64,000 nt of DNA from Pisaster brevispinus (Eukaryota; Echinodermata; Asteroidea; Forcipulatida; Asteriidae), in the NCBI GenBank assembly GCA_023634235.1, contig JAMKCF010000032.1, forward strand, positions 186,001-250,000, given 5' to 3'. The notes under the pieces are model-generated. The model saw only the letters and a program-made list of their open reading frames with translations. It was not told the origin of the DNA and did no database searches. Shown in pieces: positions 10,583 through 22,577 of this stretch (its first letter is position 1; each line of letters starts with the position of its first letter). Position numbers and translations under genes: made by a program.

Positions 10583-11609
10583 CAAATGAGATCAAAAAAA
10601 ATTCACAAATGAATGGTTCGATACATCAAAATTACCTCCCATTGTAATATAAAACCACGACTTCCTGCATCAATGCCAACTCACTTTCCATGAATTGTTT
10701 AGAATACATTCTTTTCTTCTTGGCCATCACCTCTCTTTTCCAAGTTGTAGGTGATTTTGTCCAGCGGTGTGTGTGTCCCCCAGACCCCCACACATGAACT
10801 GAAGAAGTTGAATCAAAAGAGGTGCTATCAGGTGAAATTTCCTCACAATTCGCCGAATTGAGGACAGAATCTCCTGCCACACCGGAAACGTTGATTTCCC
10901 AGTAACTTGAAACCACAACCCTCTTACATTAACACCAACTCTCTTCCCTCAATAGAATGATCAGAAGAGATTCTAGGTTATTGATAATGAAAGTCTCTTA
11001 TTCTTGGACCACCCCCGTCTTTTTCATGACTGTGTCAGATCTTAACAATTAAGTCCCTCAGCGGTAAAAAGTCCCTCACTCTGTCTTTTTTCTCTTCGCT
11101 GGTCAGCTTAGCATACATCCAAGGAATAATACAGGTAGGGATTGCTGGAAGGAAAAAAAAAGAAGTTCAAAATAAAAGTACAGAGTTTTTTTTTCTGGCG
11201 AGAGCACTCGGAACTTACTGAAAGGCCGCATGGAGGGTGTCGAGTTGATAAGAGAAGAACGGCGCATTTGTTTCTGCATTTGAAACATGATCATGACATT
11301 CGGTTTTGATTTAAAGTGAACATTCATAAGTTCTCTACAAAGTGTAGTTGTTCATGAGGTTTGTGCAGGATTGTTCACCTTCTATGCTCTTCAGATGTTT
11401 TCTCCTTATAGCCTTTTTTTTTTTTTTTTTTAAAGGGGGAAATAATAGAAGACTTGCTCCAGTCCAAAAGCAACATTGCAATAACATCTTTACAAGAGTT
11501 GCCCTCTTTGTAATATTAAACCATATTCCTTGTGTTAACACCAACTCACTTTCCAGCGATGAAGAGATTGTGGGTTAATGATTCTGATTTAAGGTGTATT
11601 TTTGTTTTA

Positions 11610-11620
11610 TTTTTATATAT

Positions 11621-11651
<31 letters not shown>

Positions 11652-11692
11652 CTTATTTTTATTTATTTATTTATTTATTTTTTTGGGGGGGA
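11610..11692. repeat. (TTTA)n, T-run and G-run composite tract
   Basis: About 17 TTTA units with two interruptions end in a T-run followed by GGGGGGGG. It produces the Tyr/Leu/Ile-rich artefact frames at 11532-12009. Confidence 0.9.
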
Positions 11693-11854
11693 GTTGCAAC
11701 TCCCTCTATCTTTTCAAGAATTTGACCACTGATCCCAACCCACAGCAGCACAGCAACAACAGCCTTTTGATGAATGCTCACTCCTTCATAGTATTAAAAC
11801 CACAACCCTGTACCGAAAGCATGAAGTCACTTTCGTCAAGAATGGTTGGCAGGC

Positions 11855-11940
11855 CTGGAACTTCATTCAAAAACATTTTTCATTTTGCAAACTGGACACT
11901 TCCTCTGGAAAATCTTAAAGTCTATGACTTGTGTAAGGAC
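11855..11940 (+). repeat. Family F dispersed repeat fragment
   Basis: It has TTTTCATTTTGCAAA and CTGGAAAATCTTAAAGTC, as also seen at 52290-52440 (plus) and 40856-40970 (minus). Confidence 0.6.
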
Positions 11941-12095
11941 GTCAGGGCCAATACCAAGGCAACATGTTTTATTTTAAATGGAAGTTGCACCCATGTAGTC
12001 GTTTTTTGAAAAATCACAACCCCTCACTTTAGGCACCAACTCACTTTTCATCAGTGAATGATTGGGCCAGATTCTGTAAGTGTTGATTCAAGAAG

Positions 12096-14560
12096 GCCTT
12101 CACTATCTTTTCACCATGTTCCCATTTTAGGGCAATGAAAAGCCTATCCTAATAACAACATTATAGTGAGTGGGAGCTGAACTTTGCCAGCTCCTTTCAA
12201 AGCCTAGAATTTTTTTCCAAGAAGAATTTATTGCTTTTAACCCAGTACTGTATTAACCAAAAGCAGTGATAATGTCACCGGCTCACATTTCATTCCAATA
12301 TCCCCCACCGCTGCGTTCGGAATTAAGAAAAGATGGATAAAAATAACCTACAAGTTGAACACGGCACATTGAAAGATAACCACCATCATAGCCATTTTAT
12401 TTTTTTTTACTGAAGGTTGAATTACAAACCTGTAAGGTAACTCTACCAGCGTCAAACTTTTGGTTCGAGGTAATAAAACTTTCTACAAAGACTTGAAACA
12501 ATTAGTATTTTTGAGGACAGTAGTTGAAATTTCTTCCGGTAGTCCCAAGAGGTACTTGGTTTATACGGGAGTGGGCCACAGCTTTCGTGCGGTGAAAACT
12601 TAACCCAAAGGTTGAAAAGTTCCTGAAGTTGGGCGGAGCATACTGTTCATCAGAGCATTCAGAGCATGCTGATCGTAGGTCAAGTTGTTATACCGACCCC
12701 CCCCCTTCTTTTTAAAACCACCACAACTCATGGAGAGGTTATTACAGGGTCAAAATTGTCCCAATGTAAATGTAACGAAACATTGCACTCATTTGCGTTT
12801 TCTGATGTTTTCAGAGCCAGAGTGCGCTTAATATTTATTTTACAGATGCAAAGTTTTGCACAAAATCAGAAGTATCACAAGTTTGTGACAGGCAGATTCC
12901 ATCGATCATGCACATTTGTGAAGAATATGTAATCTCTTTTGATTCATAACTGTTATAAGTTATTTGTTGTTGTGGAACAGGTTGCCTTTTTATTGAACTT
13001 TCCTTCAAAAGCCCATGCAGTGACAAAAGCCGACAAATTGTCACGATTCACGCAACTTGAATTACCGTAGCCTGTGCACTGCGCAGGTTTATGGATCAAA
13101 TCACTTCTTGAAGCTGAATATTTTCTCTTGCAGTGTAACATGAATAATGATTGGCTGATCGTAACTGGTAGCCATTTCCCAGGACAGCAAATCATATCCA
13201 ATGGAAAAGACTGTTTCATGGCATGTGTTAGAGGTCACAATACCTGTTGATGTCGTGTGTGTGTGTGTGTACATTGTGCACACACTCGCTGCATCACTAT
13301 TTGATCGCTTCTGGCGCACTATGTTCTGTTACATCTCTCAACTACGTTGAGAAATCATACTGACGTCAGCAAAGTTACTGTACAATACAAGACCTAGAAA
13401 CAAACAATAGTACAAAAATTACAAAGTCTTTTAGGTAACCTCCTGACCCTGAGGACTCCGTCTCTATTTCAACATCGTATTGACAGTGACAGACTTCTAG
13501 AGGAATGTTTAGTCCGCCCTACTTTTCATCCCTGTGTCTCGTGCACCATTCATGTTTCACGTTGAACAGAAAGCGGATATAAAGTCAACACTGTGGTTTT
13601 TTTCTCTCTCTCCCCCCCCCCTCCCCTCACTCTTGTCTCTCTTCATTTTAAATCACTGTTTTCCAAGCCAGCGGCTCCCAACTGGGGATTGATCTGAGTG
13701 CAATGAAATCCTGCCATAGTACATTTTTGATATCGGAGAAAGTGTTATTAAGCAACACAGGGGACACGTCTTTCACACGGCAAATCCAATAGCGGCCTTT
13801 CAGGGAAGATGTCTTGAGACGGTCGTAAGTCTCAAAAGTCTTAAATGCGATATGCGTGGGTCTTGTCCCAAAGAGAAAGCCCTGGAATCTGAGAGAGAGA
13901 GAGAGAGAGAGATTGAGAGAGGTGATGAAGAACGAGTCCTGTAGCTACGCATATAATCAGACTCCAGGCGATGATATTTAAGAAATCCAATTTCACAAAG
14001 ATAGCCCCTACACTGTAAACCATTTCAATTTTACTGTATAAAGCTCCCCCCTTCTCCTCCTCCTACCAACACGCAAATGTCTTGTTTCATTAACAAGTTG
14101 GAATAAGATTCAACCTCTAAGTGCAACTGCAGTCACATTAAGCCGTTAAACCCACTTTGTTGATATCTTCTAGTTGAGCTGAAATTCAATTTCGACCACT
14201 TCAATTGAAAACCTTTGGGGATTTCTGCCTTTGTGCTAATATTTATTGGTTGACCTGACCCTTTTCTCGTTACAAATTGTCTCATACACCAATTCCATTT
14301 AATATTTTGTGCCCTCAGGCCGTTTGTATTAGCGCTGAAATTAAGAGGTCTTTTGTACGGAGAAGAATAATGGAGTGAAATAAATTGTGTATTTAAGTTT
14401 TATTAATGCATTGTTCAAGATGCTGATATGACATTACATAAAAAATTTCAACTGACAATTGGTGAAGGCACTGTTATACTACAGTTTTAGTGTAATGAAT
14501 GTAGGAAATAGTTGCAATAATTTATAAATTACTGCAAAATTGGAATAAAATTTGAACAAA
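12096..14560. other. Noncoding DNA with simple repeats
   Basis: It contains a (GT)n tract at about 13252-13272, CT/C-runs at about 13600-13630 and a (GA)n tract at about 13890-13912. No exon or RNA gene was supported; short frames at 12666-13319 overlap on opposite strands without domain content. Confidence 0.5.
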
Positions 14561-14574
14561 TTTGAAAGACTTGG

Positions 14575-14851
14575 TATAAAAGCTGTTCCGTAAATAAGGA
14601 CCTTATGCCATGATGTCACTGCAGTGAGGTGCGCTCACATAGAAGTCAAAAACGAAGATTGCATAGCGGCCCGTCATTTGCAGTGCGTATTCATAGCCAC
14701 GCGTTTTCTACTGTTCATTATGGTTTCATTTCTAAGATGGCGGCGGTATAGCATCAATGCTTGATTTCTTGTTCATACAGGGAAAGAATAACAAATTTGT
14801 AATGAAATTAAGGAGGTATGAGTTATTGCGATGACTAACATGCCACCATGG
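14575..14851 (+). promoter_or_regulatory. Promoter-like patch: TATA box, YY1-type motif and Kozak ATG (speculative)
   Basis: TATAAAAG lies at 14575-14582. AAGATGGCGGC, matching the YY1 consensus that is usually found just downstream of start sites, lies at 14734-14744. GCCACCATGG, an optimal Kozak context, lies at 14842-14851. The interval contains more CpG than its surroundings. The ATG at 14848 opens only a 14-codon frame unless spliced at the weak donor-like AGGTACAG at 14863. All three motifs on one strand in 280 bp is suggestive but could be chance. Confidence 0.25.
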
Positions 14852-14859
14852 ACGACAGA

Positions 14860-17274
14860 ATAAGGTACAGGCACTCAGTCTCGATTTTGTAAAATTTTGT
14901 TTTGTTGTCTTTGTATTTATACCGTCGCGTCAGTGCAAACAATTTCTAGATTTTGCCAAAATGTTGTATCTCTATTTCATTTTTACACACACATCAGATT
15001 ATCTTATATAAAAAAGTAAATGTCATAACAACAGTATTGAAAAGAGGCTAGTTTAAGAGAAATGCAAATGGAAAGTGCCCCCCCCCCTCCCCGAAAAAAC
15101 TGGTGCACTCTCTTGTGCCCTCCTAAAATTGTACGGAAGTAAAGTAGTAAAAAAAACTTGAGAGATAATTTTTAAGACAGCAAATAAACCAGATGTATCC
15201 AGTGTGTTGTGTGTCGACGGAAAACCTTGGAACATGACAATAATTGGACCAGCCACTAAACGGGACAAAAACATGCTAATTTTATTACCTTTCTGGAAAT
15301 GCGTACTGCCACAGAAAAACAAGTTAATTAACTTCTTAGAGGCAGAGAGGAGACAAAAAGCCAACTGACTGGATCTTATTGATTTGAAAATGTTTTTCAA
15401 TGTCCGTACACAAGCATGGATGGGCTGTGCCTGACACTTTGAGTTCTTCGGCTTGCGTCATATCAACTTTTCCCCTCCGATGTCCTGATGTGTGTTCTAT
15501 GTGTCAGTTACATTTGTCAACTTTTTCTGGCGAAAGACTTTGCTGTGAAAGCCTCGGTGCTTTTTTTTATTTTATTGGCTGGGTATTACGAGAAGATTGA
15601 TTTTCTGTATGAACATCTGTAAAGAAAAGAACTATTTTTTTTCTCCATTTAATTGGAAATGTCAGAGGTGCAGTAAGTTTTGATTGTTGTTGTAAATGTA
15701 GGGCTGGGTAAGATGTCTGTAATTTCATCCTTGTAGGGGCAAGGTATTTTATTTCAAGAAAAGAGGACTTACAAGAAAATGTATTGAGAAGGGAAGAGTC
15801 GTGAAGGCTTAGAGCAAGGAGTTTAGAAACTATGACTGCAGTTAATTGATTTCAGATCTCATTAGGGAAACCTTAGTTGGGATATGATTAGATAGATAGA
15901 TAAAATGGTGTAATAAAAAACTCTCCTCGCAGCACAGCGGCTGTATTACAACAATATAAGGGTAGGAAACTTGATTCAGAAATGTATCACAATATGTATA
16001 TACCGCATACACACAGATCCTTGTCATTTGATTGGTGGAACACGTGTATCATCCTTCAATTTGCCATATTGCCATGATGCTCCAAATTTTTAGTATAGGA
16101 GTCCTATATTGATATTGAAATCCTTCCAATTCTTCCCCTCTCTCAGGCAACTACAGAAAAAAATATTCATCGAAAAGAAAACAGAGCACAGAGAACACAA
16201 AAAAACACACAAGACACACGTACATGTAGTTATGACACAGACCCCCACCTTAATAATAATGATAGTCCCCTATGACATCATAGTTATAATTAAATCTCAT
16301 AATCTACACACAGCTGCTTGTATAAAGCCTACGCGGCATCTGGTCATCAGAAGCACAACCCCCCCCCCCTCGCTCTTCGGACATAGCTATTTTTAGGTCG
16401 GCGATAAAGCTTGCAGCGATCAATGCCGCTACAGCCTCCATCATCTGCAGGAATCAAATAACACTGAGGAGCATACCTGAAGTCTATGGGTCCTTGTGGA
16501 AGGAAAGCTTTTATTGACAAAACAAAACCTGACCATGGTGAATTGAAGAACCGATAATTGAGGTTTGTGTTAAATCTCACTTGGCAGCTGCTGAGTCAAC
16601 TTGGGATTCTTCATGATCGTTTCCCACCATTTCCCACTGCCCGCCACTTGTCCTCGCCTTGTCTATCCAGGACCAGCCCCTCCCACTTTATTAACAGCCC
16701 AATATTGATCGTCGACCATTATTTAACCCTTTCATTACCAAATTGTTTTGATATGAACAACCTCTGGTGACCGTGTCGTTTGACCTCTCAAGCATGAAGC
16801 ACACATTCTCACACAACGGAAAGGTTTCGTTCAAAGGCCATTTTCACATCTGTTATCACCTTGAAGATATTGGTTTACAGCAAAATAAGTCATAAAAAAA
16901 TTTCTTATCGAATTCCCATTCATATTATCTAAAAAATGATTGGCGCTCCGTAGGTGTTTGGCATTTCGAATATTTCCACTCCAATTTGAAGGGATTGCAT
17001 AGTTGCAGCCTTATTTTATTTTACCGTCATTGGAAATTTGCGACCTTTCTTTTTCTGACCATTGTAAGCTTGGGTATGGAGGGTGAACACGGGCAACACA
17101 GCTTTATAACAAATGGCCTGTGTGCTCAGCTTCTTCTTTTTTTAGTAAGCTTAGTCAACTTAAGTTGCCAGATGGTAAGGAAGAGGGTGTATGAGTGCAG
17201 TGGACTGAAGTTAGGAAAAGGTCAAGAGGTCATCCAAAGTTTTCAACATTTAGAGGCTGTACAGAGAGTATTAA
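14860..17274. other. Noncoding DNA
   Basis: It contains only C-runs at about 15073-15085 and 16361-16370. Frames at 15053-15400 and 16109-16580 have no domains or supporting splice sites. Confidence 0.5.
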
Positions 17275-17278
17275 TTAA

Positions 17279-17630
17279 AGCCAAAGTATACCTTTGGATT
17301 TTGGAACCTTTCAATCCTTTTAATCCTATATAAATGTCAAAACATGCAATAAAACTAACCTGTGAAAGTTTCATTTCAAAAGGTGGTAGCATTTTTGAGA
17401 TATTGCCGAAAATCTGGAGTGTTAATATCCACGTTGGAAGAATTAGCCGAGAAACACAATCTGAGAAACATTTCAAGCAGAAACGTTTTTCCGATGGAAA
17501 TGTTTTTGAATCCCTCTCTCTAAAACCACATTCCTTTGAAGGAAATTGCTTCTAAAAAATGTATAAATCATCAACAGCTGTAATGCTTCTTACCAAGTAA
17601 GTTGTTGTGGTCATTAGGTACACCCTTCCT
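17279..17630 (-). mobile_element. Complete TTAA-flanked MITE (Kolobok-like, family K-B)
   Basis: TTAA sits at 17275-17278 and 17631-17634. Minus-strand reading begins AAGGAAGGGTGTACCTAATG; the other end, read inward, is AGCCAAAGTATACCTTTGG, so the termini are imperfect inverted repeats around a shared GTATACCTTTGG-like core. It aligns along its length with the plus-strand copy at 53549-53937 (ACTTTCACAGGTTAGTTTTA, then ATTTATATAGGATTAAAA). The small frames at 16986-17555 are readings of this element and its flank. Confidence 0.75.
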
Positions 17631-17634
17631 TTAA

Positions 17635-18595
17635 AGCTCCCTCCTCAACCCACCTGTCTATCTCAACATTTTGTATCTTTGTCAATATTGATGCAATAAT
17701 ATAATATTCATGCTAACACCCGCCACTGTCCCCACACAGCTCAATCAAGGTGGTTGCCTGCTAGATTTGGAAGTCATTTTGTATTCCCTCAGTTTATTCT
17801 ACTGTAGAAATATCCACAATTTAAAACACATTTTCATGTCATAAATACACAGCCTCTGACCCCCTGCCGTACTATTTGTGTGACCATGACATTTGGGATT
17901 TGCAGAGAGGGGCTTTGCCTTCTTAATCTCATCCTGTTAATCCAAAACATCCCCCGACCTTCTCAGAGGTGGCAATTGTTAACCACTTCCATTGGTATTC
18001 TGACAAGTTTTCTGTGCCGACAGACGGTATCTTTTTTCCAGAACTCTTTGAAGCTCCTCAAATAATCTCTTTAAAATAGAAATTGATAATTTGCTCATAG
18101 ATGTGCCCTTATCAAAACAGAAAACGCCTTGGCGCCCTTTCCCAGTCAAGAACGAAGAACAAGGCCTACGATGTCTTACTTTAAGTCGCAGATGACAGAG
18201 ATAATGTAGCAAATATTTTCCCAGAAATTGTCTAGAACCTTGTAGAAGCTCATAATGCACTTGATTCTCCTTGCTGACCATGGCCCATGTGGCAGTTACC
18301 TAGCTCGGCTTGTTTTCACAGAATCTTGATATTATGAAAACTGTCTGTTTATGAAGCAGTCCTTGGGCCAGCTAGAGTTGAGCAGAGATTAGTGTCTGTC
18401 TGTTAGTGAAAGATCTAATCTAGCCTGAAATGCTTGCAGAACTAGACGTGTATTATTGGTCACGAGTCGTTTAATGATGATGATATCGAAGTTAAATTGT
18501 CGTTTTTGTCTCTTTCTGTCAAAAACTAAGAAAAGGTAATCTGGGAGAAAATCATCGGGAGAAAATTCTGCCGCTCAAATTAAACAGGAATCCAG
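17635..18595. other. Noncoding DNA
   Basis: Overlapping 61- and 100-codon frames at 17880-18281 lie on opposite strands and have no domain content. Nothing else is supported. Confidence 0.5.
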
Positions 18596-18599
18596 CCAC

Positions 18600-18815
18600 A
18601 AAGAAAAGACATTTTTTCTTGTGTGTGTTTTTGCTAAGCAAGGTTTTTCATTGCTTAATTTAGGGAGGGCACCAGTTAAAACAATGTGGACGCCGTTTCA
18701 TTTTGGCTGGTAACCCATTTCTGCTCGGCAAGACATTTCTGCTCTATGGAAAATCTTGTGGTCACCGGGTTTTTGAAAACTGACCCTGGCCTATGAAATT
18801 GACTCTTGATCATTT
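18600..18815. mobile_element. Family D repeat
   Basis: It contains TTGCTAAGCAAGG, a CATTTTGGCTGGTAACCCAT block and TCTGCTCGGCAAGAC, the same module order as at 30305 and 32790. It ends near CCTATGAAATTGACTC, a degraded form of the terminal 'aatttcatagag' in reverse. Confidence 0.6.
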
Positions 18816-20149
18816 TACGTCAAACCATGACTGGCAAAATATGTAATTCCTAAATGTAATTTCTATATGTAGCCTGTGCGCTCGGTAGGTTTCAGACATT
18901 AGTATCGATCACCCGACCACCCTAATTTGCTGAAAAATAGATTGGTCTGAAACTTCATTACAGACAATTTTCCGCATTGAACGGCAGCTGGCTGCATAAA
19001 AACCCATTAGTGGCATAATTATGGAGCCACTTCTTTTGATGGGCAGAGAAAATTCTAAATGCTACCCTCCTTAGCAAATCATTTTGCTCTATTCCTAGCA
19101 AGTTAAAGTTGTTGTTGTAAATAGGAAATCCTAAAGTAACGCCATGTTAAAAGAAGAAGATGTTGCTAAGAAATCTCACCTAGCTGGCAAAAATGTAACA
19201 AACCTATTATTTACACATTAAACAATTACCGTAGAAAAATATAGGATTCAAACTGCCTCTGACTACCGGGCAATTTTGGATGGGCCAATGAGCAACCTTC
19301 CTTTGACCTGTAGCCGAGTGCGGCGCCCTACTCTACTGACATCATGTGCATAAGGTCTATGCTTTGTTACATACAAAGTCAGTTTAGTCGAGGCCCCAAC
19401 ATACAACATCCATGAGGTCCAGCCACCGACATTTGCTACACCTAACAGAGAACCATCAGGAATTTTTATTACAGTTACGACCAAAACACCACACCACGAG
19501 TATAATTGCTATTTGGCCGGGCAAAGCGCATTACAGCGACAATGAAAATGGAAAATGTAGTATTAAGATGTAGTAGAGTCTGCTCTTAAAAAAAACGAGA
19601 GATCCTTTCTGAATTTCTTCTGGGATAAAAAATTGTCCTCTCTGAATAGATTCCATTCATAGCTTTAAGTTATGTAGACCTAAAGTAAAAAGTCCTATTC
19701 CTGGGAGTGTGATTGGAGGTTGGATGTCTTTTTCAAAGTGCAATTTGCTTTAATTTCATTTGGAGCCATCCACAAAGTACTGTCAAGTTCCGTGTATTGC
19801 TTTCTCGGAAACCGAAGTAATTCTGTGGTTTTTAGTGCTCAGATGCGCCGACGACGAGGGTCACGAAACGGTGATCACAGCTACCCTTTAAATTTGATTT
19901 GAATTTGTTTTCACTTCAGTGTGCGGCAAGAGATGTTTTATTACTGGGAGAGGATATTTGACTACTGTGTATCATAAGTCTTTAGGATTCGCGATACACA
20001 TAAAGGCAACTGTCTTGTTTGTGTAGACAAATGAGAGGGTTTGAAATTACATCATTCATGAAATAGCGCTTGATGATTTCAAGCTGAAATCATATTCCAG
20101 TAGACTGGTATCATGCTACAACCGTCTATCAGTAATAATGAATGCTCTC
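18816..20149. other. Noncoding DNA
   Basis: Frames at 19263-19484 and 19720-19902 have no domain or splice support. No RNA gene is seen. Confidence 0.5.
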
Positions 20150-20245
20150 AATAACAATAATAATAATACAAACTTATAAAGCGCACTTTCTAATACAAAA
20201 AATCACTCAAGGCACTACAGAAAAGATACTACAAGAGTATCAAGC
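20150..20245 (-). mobile_element. SINE 3' end remnant
   Basis: (AAT)n followed by ACTTATAAAGCGC and TCAAGGCACTACAG matches the 3' end of SINE-L read on the minus strand, as at 63130. The tRNA head is missing. Confidence 0.55.
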
Positions 20246-20853
20246 TGTCTATAAAGCATTATTTATGGGTTTAGTTTCACTTACTTTGCATTTTTGTTTT
20301 TTGGATAAGACTGAGAGATGTAAGACATGGAAGTTTTTAAGAAGTCAACTTAATCGATCAACTCCGCTTTAAGAAGGCTACAATTAAAAAACAAATATCC
20401 AAACAGTCGAATGTCATTACTTTAAATACTACATCATGCATTCAAGCATGCCATCAGGTGAAGGGAGGGAAAATCCGGTTGGTTTCATATTTGTCATCTC
20501 ATGTTTGGAATATTTCCGGTTAGAAACCAAATATATATCTTCTTCTTTTTTTCTGAGAAACTGTGACTGTATTGGGGCATGTCCCACGTTGTGGTCTGTC
20601 TGATACTTCTCATGCAGTACTCAACAGGATGTGCAAATGATTAAGCGTACTGGACCATGAATATAAATTAGGTGCACCCATTGAGAAAAAGTGTGTACAT
20701 TCTCCTCGAAGACCAATCCGTACGCGCAACTGCTGCACGCTGCGAGCCATTGCGGGGAAGAGAAATTTCAGACTTTTATCTGAATTCGGGCTTTTCCAAG
20801 TCAGTCTGGCGAAGAAAATCACCGGTTATTTTGTCAACATATAAAGAAATTCT

Positions 20854-21024
20854 ACTCTTTGATCTACTTCTTTAGTACTGAGGACACTGTTCCTAAAAGC
20901 TCTGTGAGATCTAAACCCCAGAGATTACCAAAAGGTGGACATGCCATCATGTCAACATACATGTACCTTTTGGAAATCTGGATTCTAGTTTCAGACGTTT
21001 TGGTCAGTAGTAACTCTCACCCCT
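20854..21024 (+). repeat. Family G dispersed repeat, copy 1
   Basis: The segment aligns with 39081-39245 in the same orientation: GTGCTGAGGACAC, AAAAGCTCTGTGA, then TCCTAGTTTCAGAC and TAACTCTCACCCCTG. Copy 1 has a roughly 10-base insertion in the middle. No terminal repeats were identified, so its class is unknown. Confidence 0.75.
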
Positions 21025-21189
21025 GAGTTGCTGGGGTGCTGGCAGCAAGGTTTTGTACACAAAGATGTGGAAAAATTTGTGTGTTATACATTTTTTATGG
21101 CCCCCCCCCCCCTGTGAATTTAGTGTCTTTCTCAACAATTTCCCTGACGGGAAAGCATGACATAATGATGTAGAACATACTTATTAATT

Positions 21190-21445
21190 ATTTGCGATTT
21201 ATGCAAGAATCGTTCCTCAGATTTCTGAGGGTTGGGGTCCGCTCATGAATGGTGCGGCGAGAGATGCGGTTGGTACCCGCTGTCACCTCGCTAAAGTTGA
21301 ACGAATTCGGCATTCTTGTGTAAATTCGGTGTTCTTGGGTAGTTTTTTACTGTTTTCTCAGCAAGTAGAAACTTTCACATGTGACTTTTATTGTATCTTC
21401 TCTATAATTTTGCCTTTAAATAAACCAATCTATGACCCGACCTGA
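21190..21445 (+). mobile_element. Truncated K-A MITE (right half)
   Basis: It matches the right half of 8573-9021 (GTTGGTACCxGCTGTCACCTCGCTAAA, then CTTTCACATGTGACTTTT) and ends AAACCAATCTATGACCCGACC, the family's right terminus. The left terminus is absent and no TTAA remains on the right. Confidence 0.65.
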
Positions 21446-21949
21446 ATTTGTGCCCAGGACTATAGCTGGAAAAAACTTAAAGCAATGATTAAACCCTAAT
21501 TGATGCAGTATGTGAGTGGACAAATGAGGTGCCGTTAGCACAGGCACGACACAAACACAACGTCGATTAAACCACCACATCCTGATTTCAAACCGCACCA
21601 GTAAAAGATAAAGAGTATAAATAATGGGAGATCGCACGACACAAACGGAACATTTTGCCTGTGTTTACATGTCAGCTAGGATGAATCTAGGCAGTGTGGT
21701 ACGAGTACTGTAGGTATTGACAAGAAAGTGAGTAAGTGCAGCTGGAGAAAGTGAGGAATTATGATGGGGAAAAGTACAAGTGTACTTGATATTCAGAGAT
21801 GAGGGATTTTTAATAATTAAAAAAAAAACCAAAACAAACTTTAGGCAATTTTGAGGCGCTTTTTAAAATTATCAAAGCTTTGTACACTATTATTGATTAA
21901 TTATTAGTCAAACATAAATTCAAGTTTTACCCGTTTTCATCTTAAGGAT

Positions 21950-22155
21950 CCCGTTCTGTATAATGCTCTGGAACACTGCCCTCAGCGCATTGCAACCCTT
22001 GGAAAAATGCACTTTATAAATGCTTGTGCTATTATTATTATTGTTATCAGGCCTAAGCGTTCTAGAAACGATTTGAACTCCTTAGGAGTATGCAGTGACA
22101 GGGATTCGAACCCACACCCAGAATTTGACTCTGAAGCACTAGTTAGCTCAGCCAA
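21950..22155 (-). mobile_element. tRNA-derived SINE fragment with trinucleotide tail
   Basis: The minus strand has TGGGTTCGAATCCC (B-box) at about 22095-22120, with a Leu/Ser-like long arm before it. Toward 22025-22050 there is an (ATA)n tract. The part left of the tract (CACTTTATAAATGCTTGTGC) looks like the 3' end of a second plus-strand element, so two elements may meet at the tract. Confidence 0.55.
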
Positions 22156-22316
22156 GACACAGTCGGGAAACCTGTGTAAATCTTAATTAGTTCCGACTCT
22201 TTCGTTCCCCAGAAACCATGTATTTTTTGACACTAATCTTGGTAGAAGGAGTAAAACACACATTTTTACTAACATTGGATGCAGTCGAGTGCATTGCCGC
22301 AGAATATAATTACAAA

Positions 22317-22380
22317 GTGAAATCTGGACTATTCCATTTCACCAGGCAAAGCCGTGTGAAATGGAAAAGCCAGATTTCAC
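22317..22380. ncRNA. miRNA-like hairpin (candidate, unproven)
   Basis: The arms GTGAAATCTGG...CCATTTCAC and GTGAAATGG...CCAGATTTCAC pair over about 25 bp with one bulged A and one mismatch, around a 13-base loop. Flanking ATAATTACA and TGATTACATTAT can extend the stem. Length and geometry resemble a microRNA precursor. A small decayed foldback transposon would look the same, and strand cannot be decided from sequence. Confidence 0.3.
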
Positions 22381-22468
22381 CGAGTGATTACATTATGTGA
22401 CAATGCATGAATGATTTATACTTGTTTATATAAACAACACTTCCAACTTTCACTGGGCCATTTTCCCC

Positions 22469-22577
22469 ATTCTTGATTAACAACAAGATGCGGTATAATA
22501 CCCTCCTGATGATTCATTCTTGATTAACAACAAGATGCTGTATAATTATATACCCTCCTGACAAATCATTCTTGATT
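22469..22577. repeat. Tandem duplication, about 50-bp unit
   Basis: TTCTTGATTAACAACAAGATG, TATAAT and ACCCTCCTGA recur twice with a partial third copy. The second unit has a short TATA insertion. Confidence 0.85.

Larger units (their letters stand above)
10641..12095 (+). repeat. Cluster of five diverged direct repeats
   Basis: Segments at about 10641-10705, 10901-10990, 11511-11592, 11789-11832 and 12005-12090 share, in order, a TAATATTAAACCACAACCC-like block, then AACACCAACTCACTTTCC, then (in most) a GATGA/GAATGATTxxG block. Spacing is irregular (about 210-610 bp) and other sequence lies between. Overlapping short frames here carry no domain. Confidence 0.65.
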
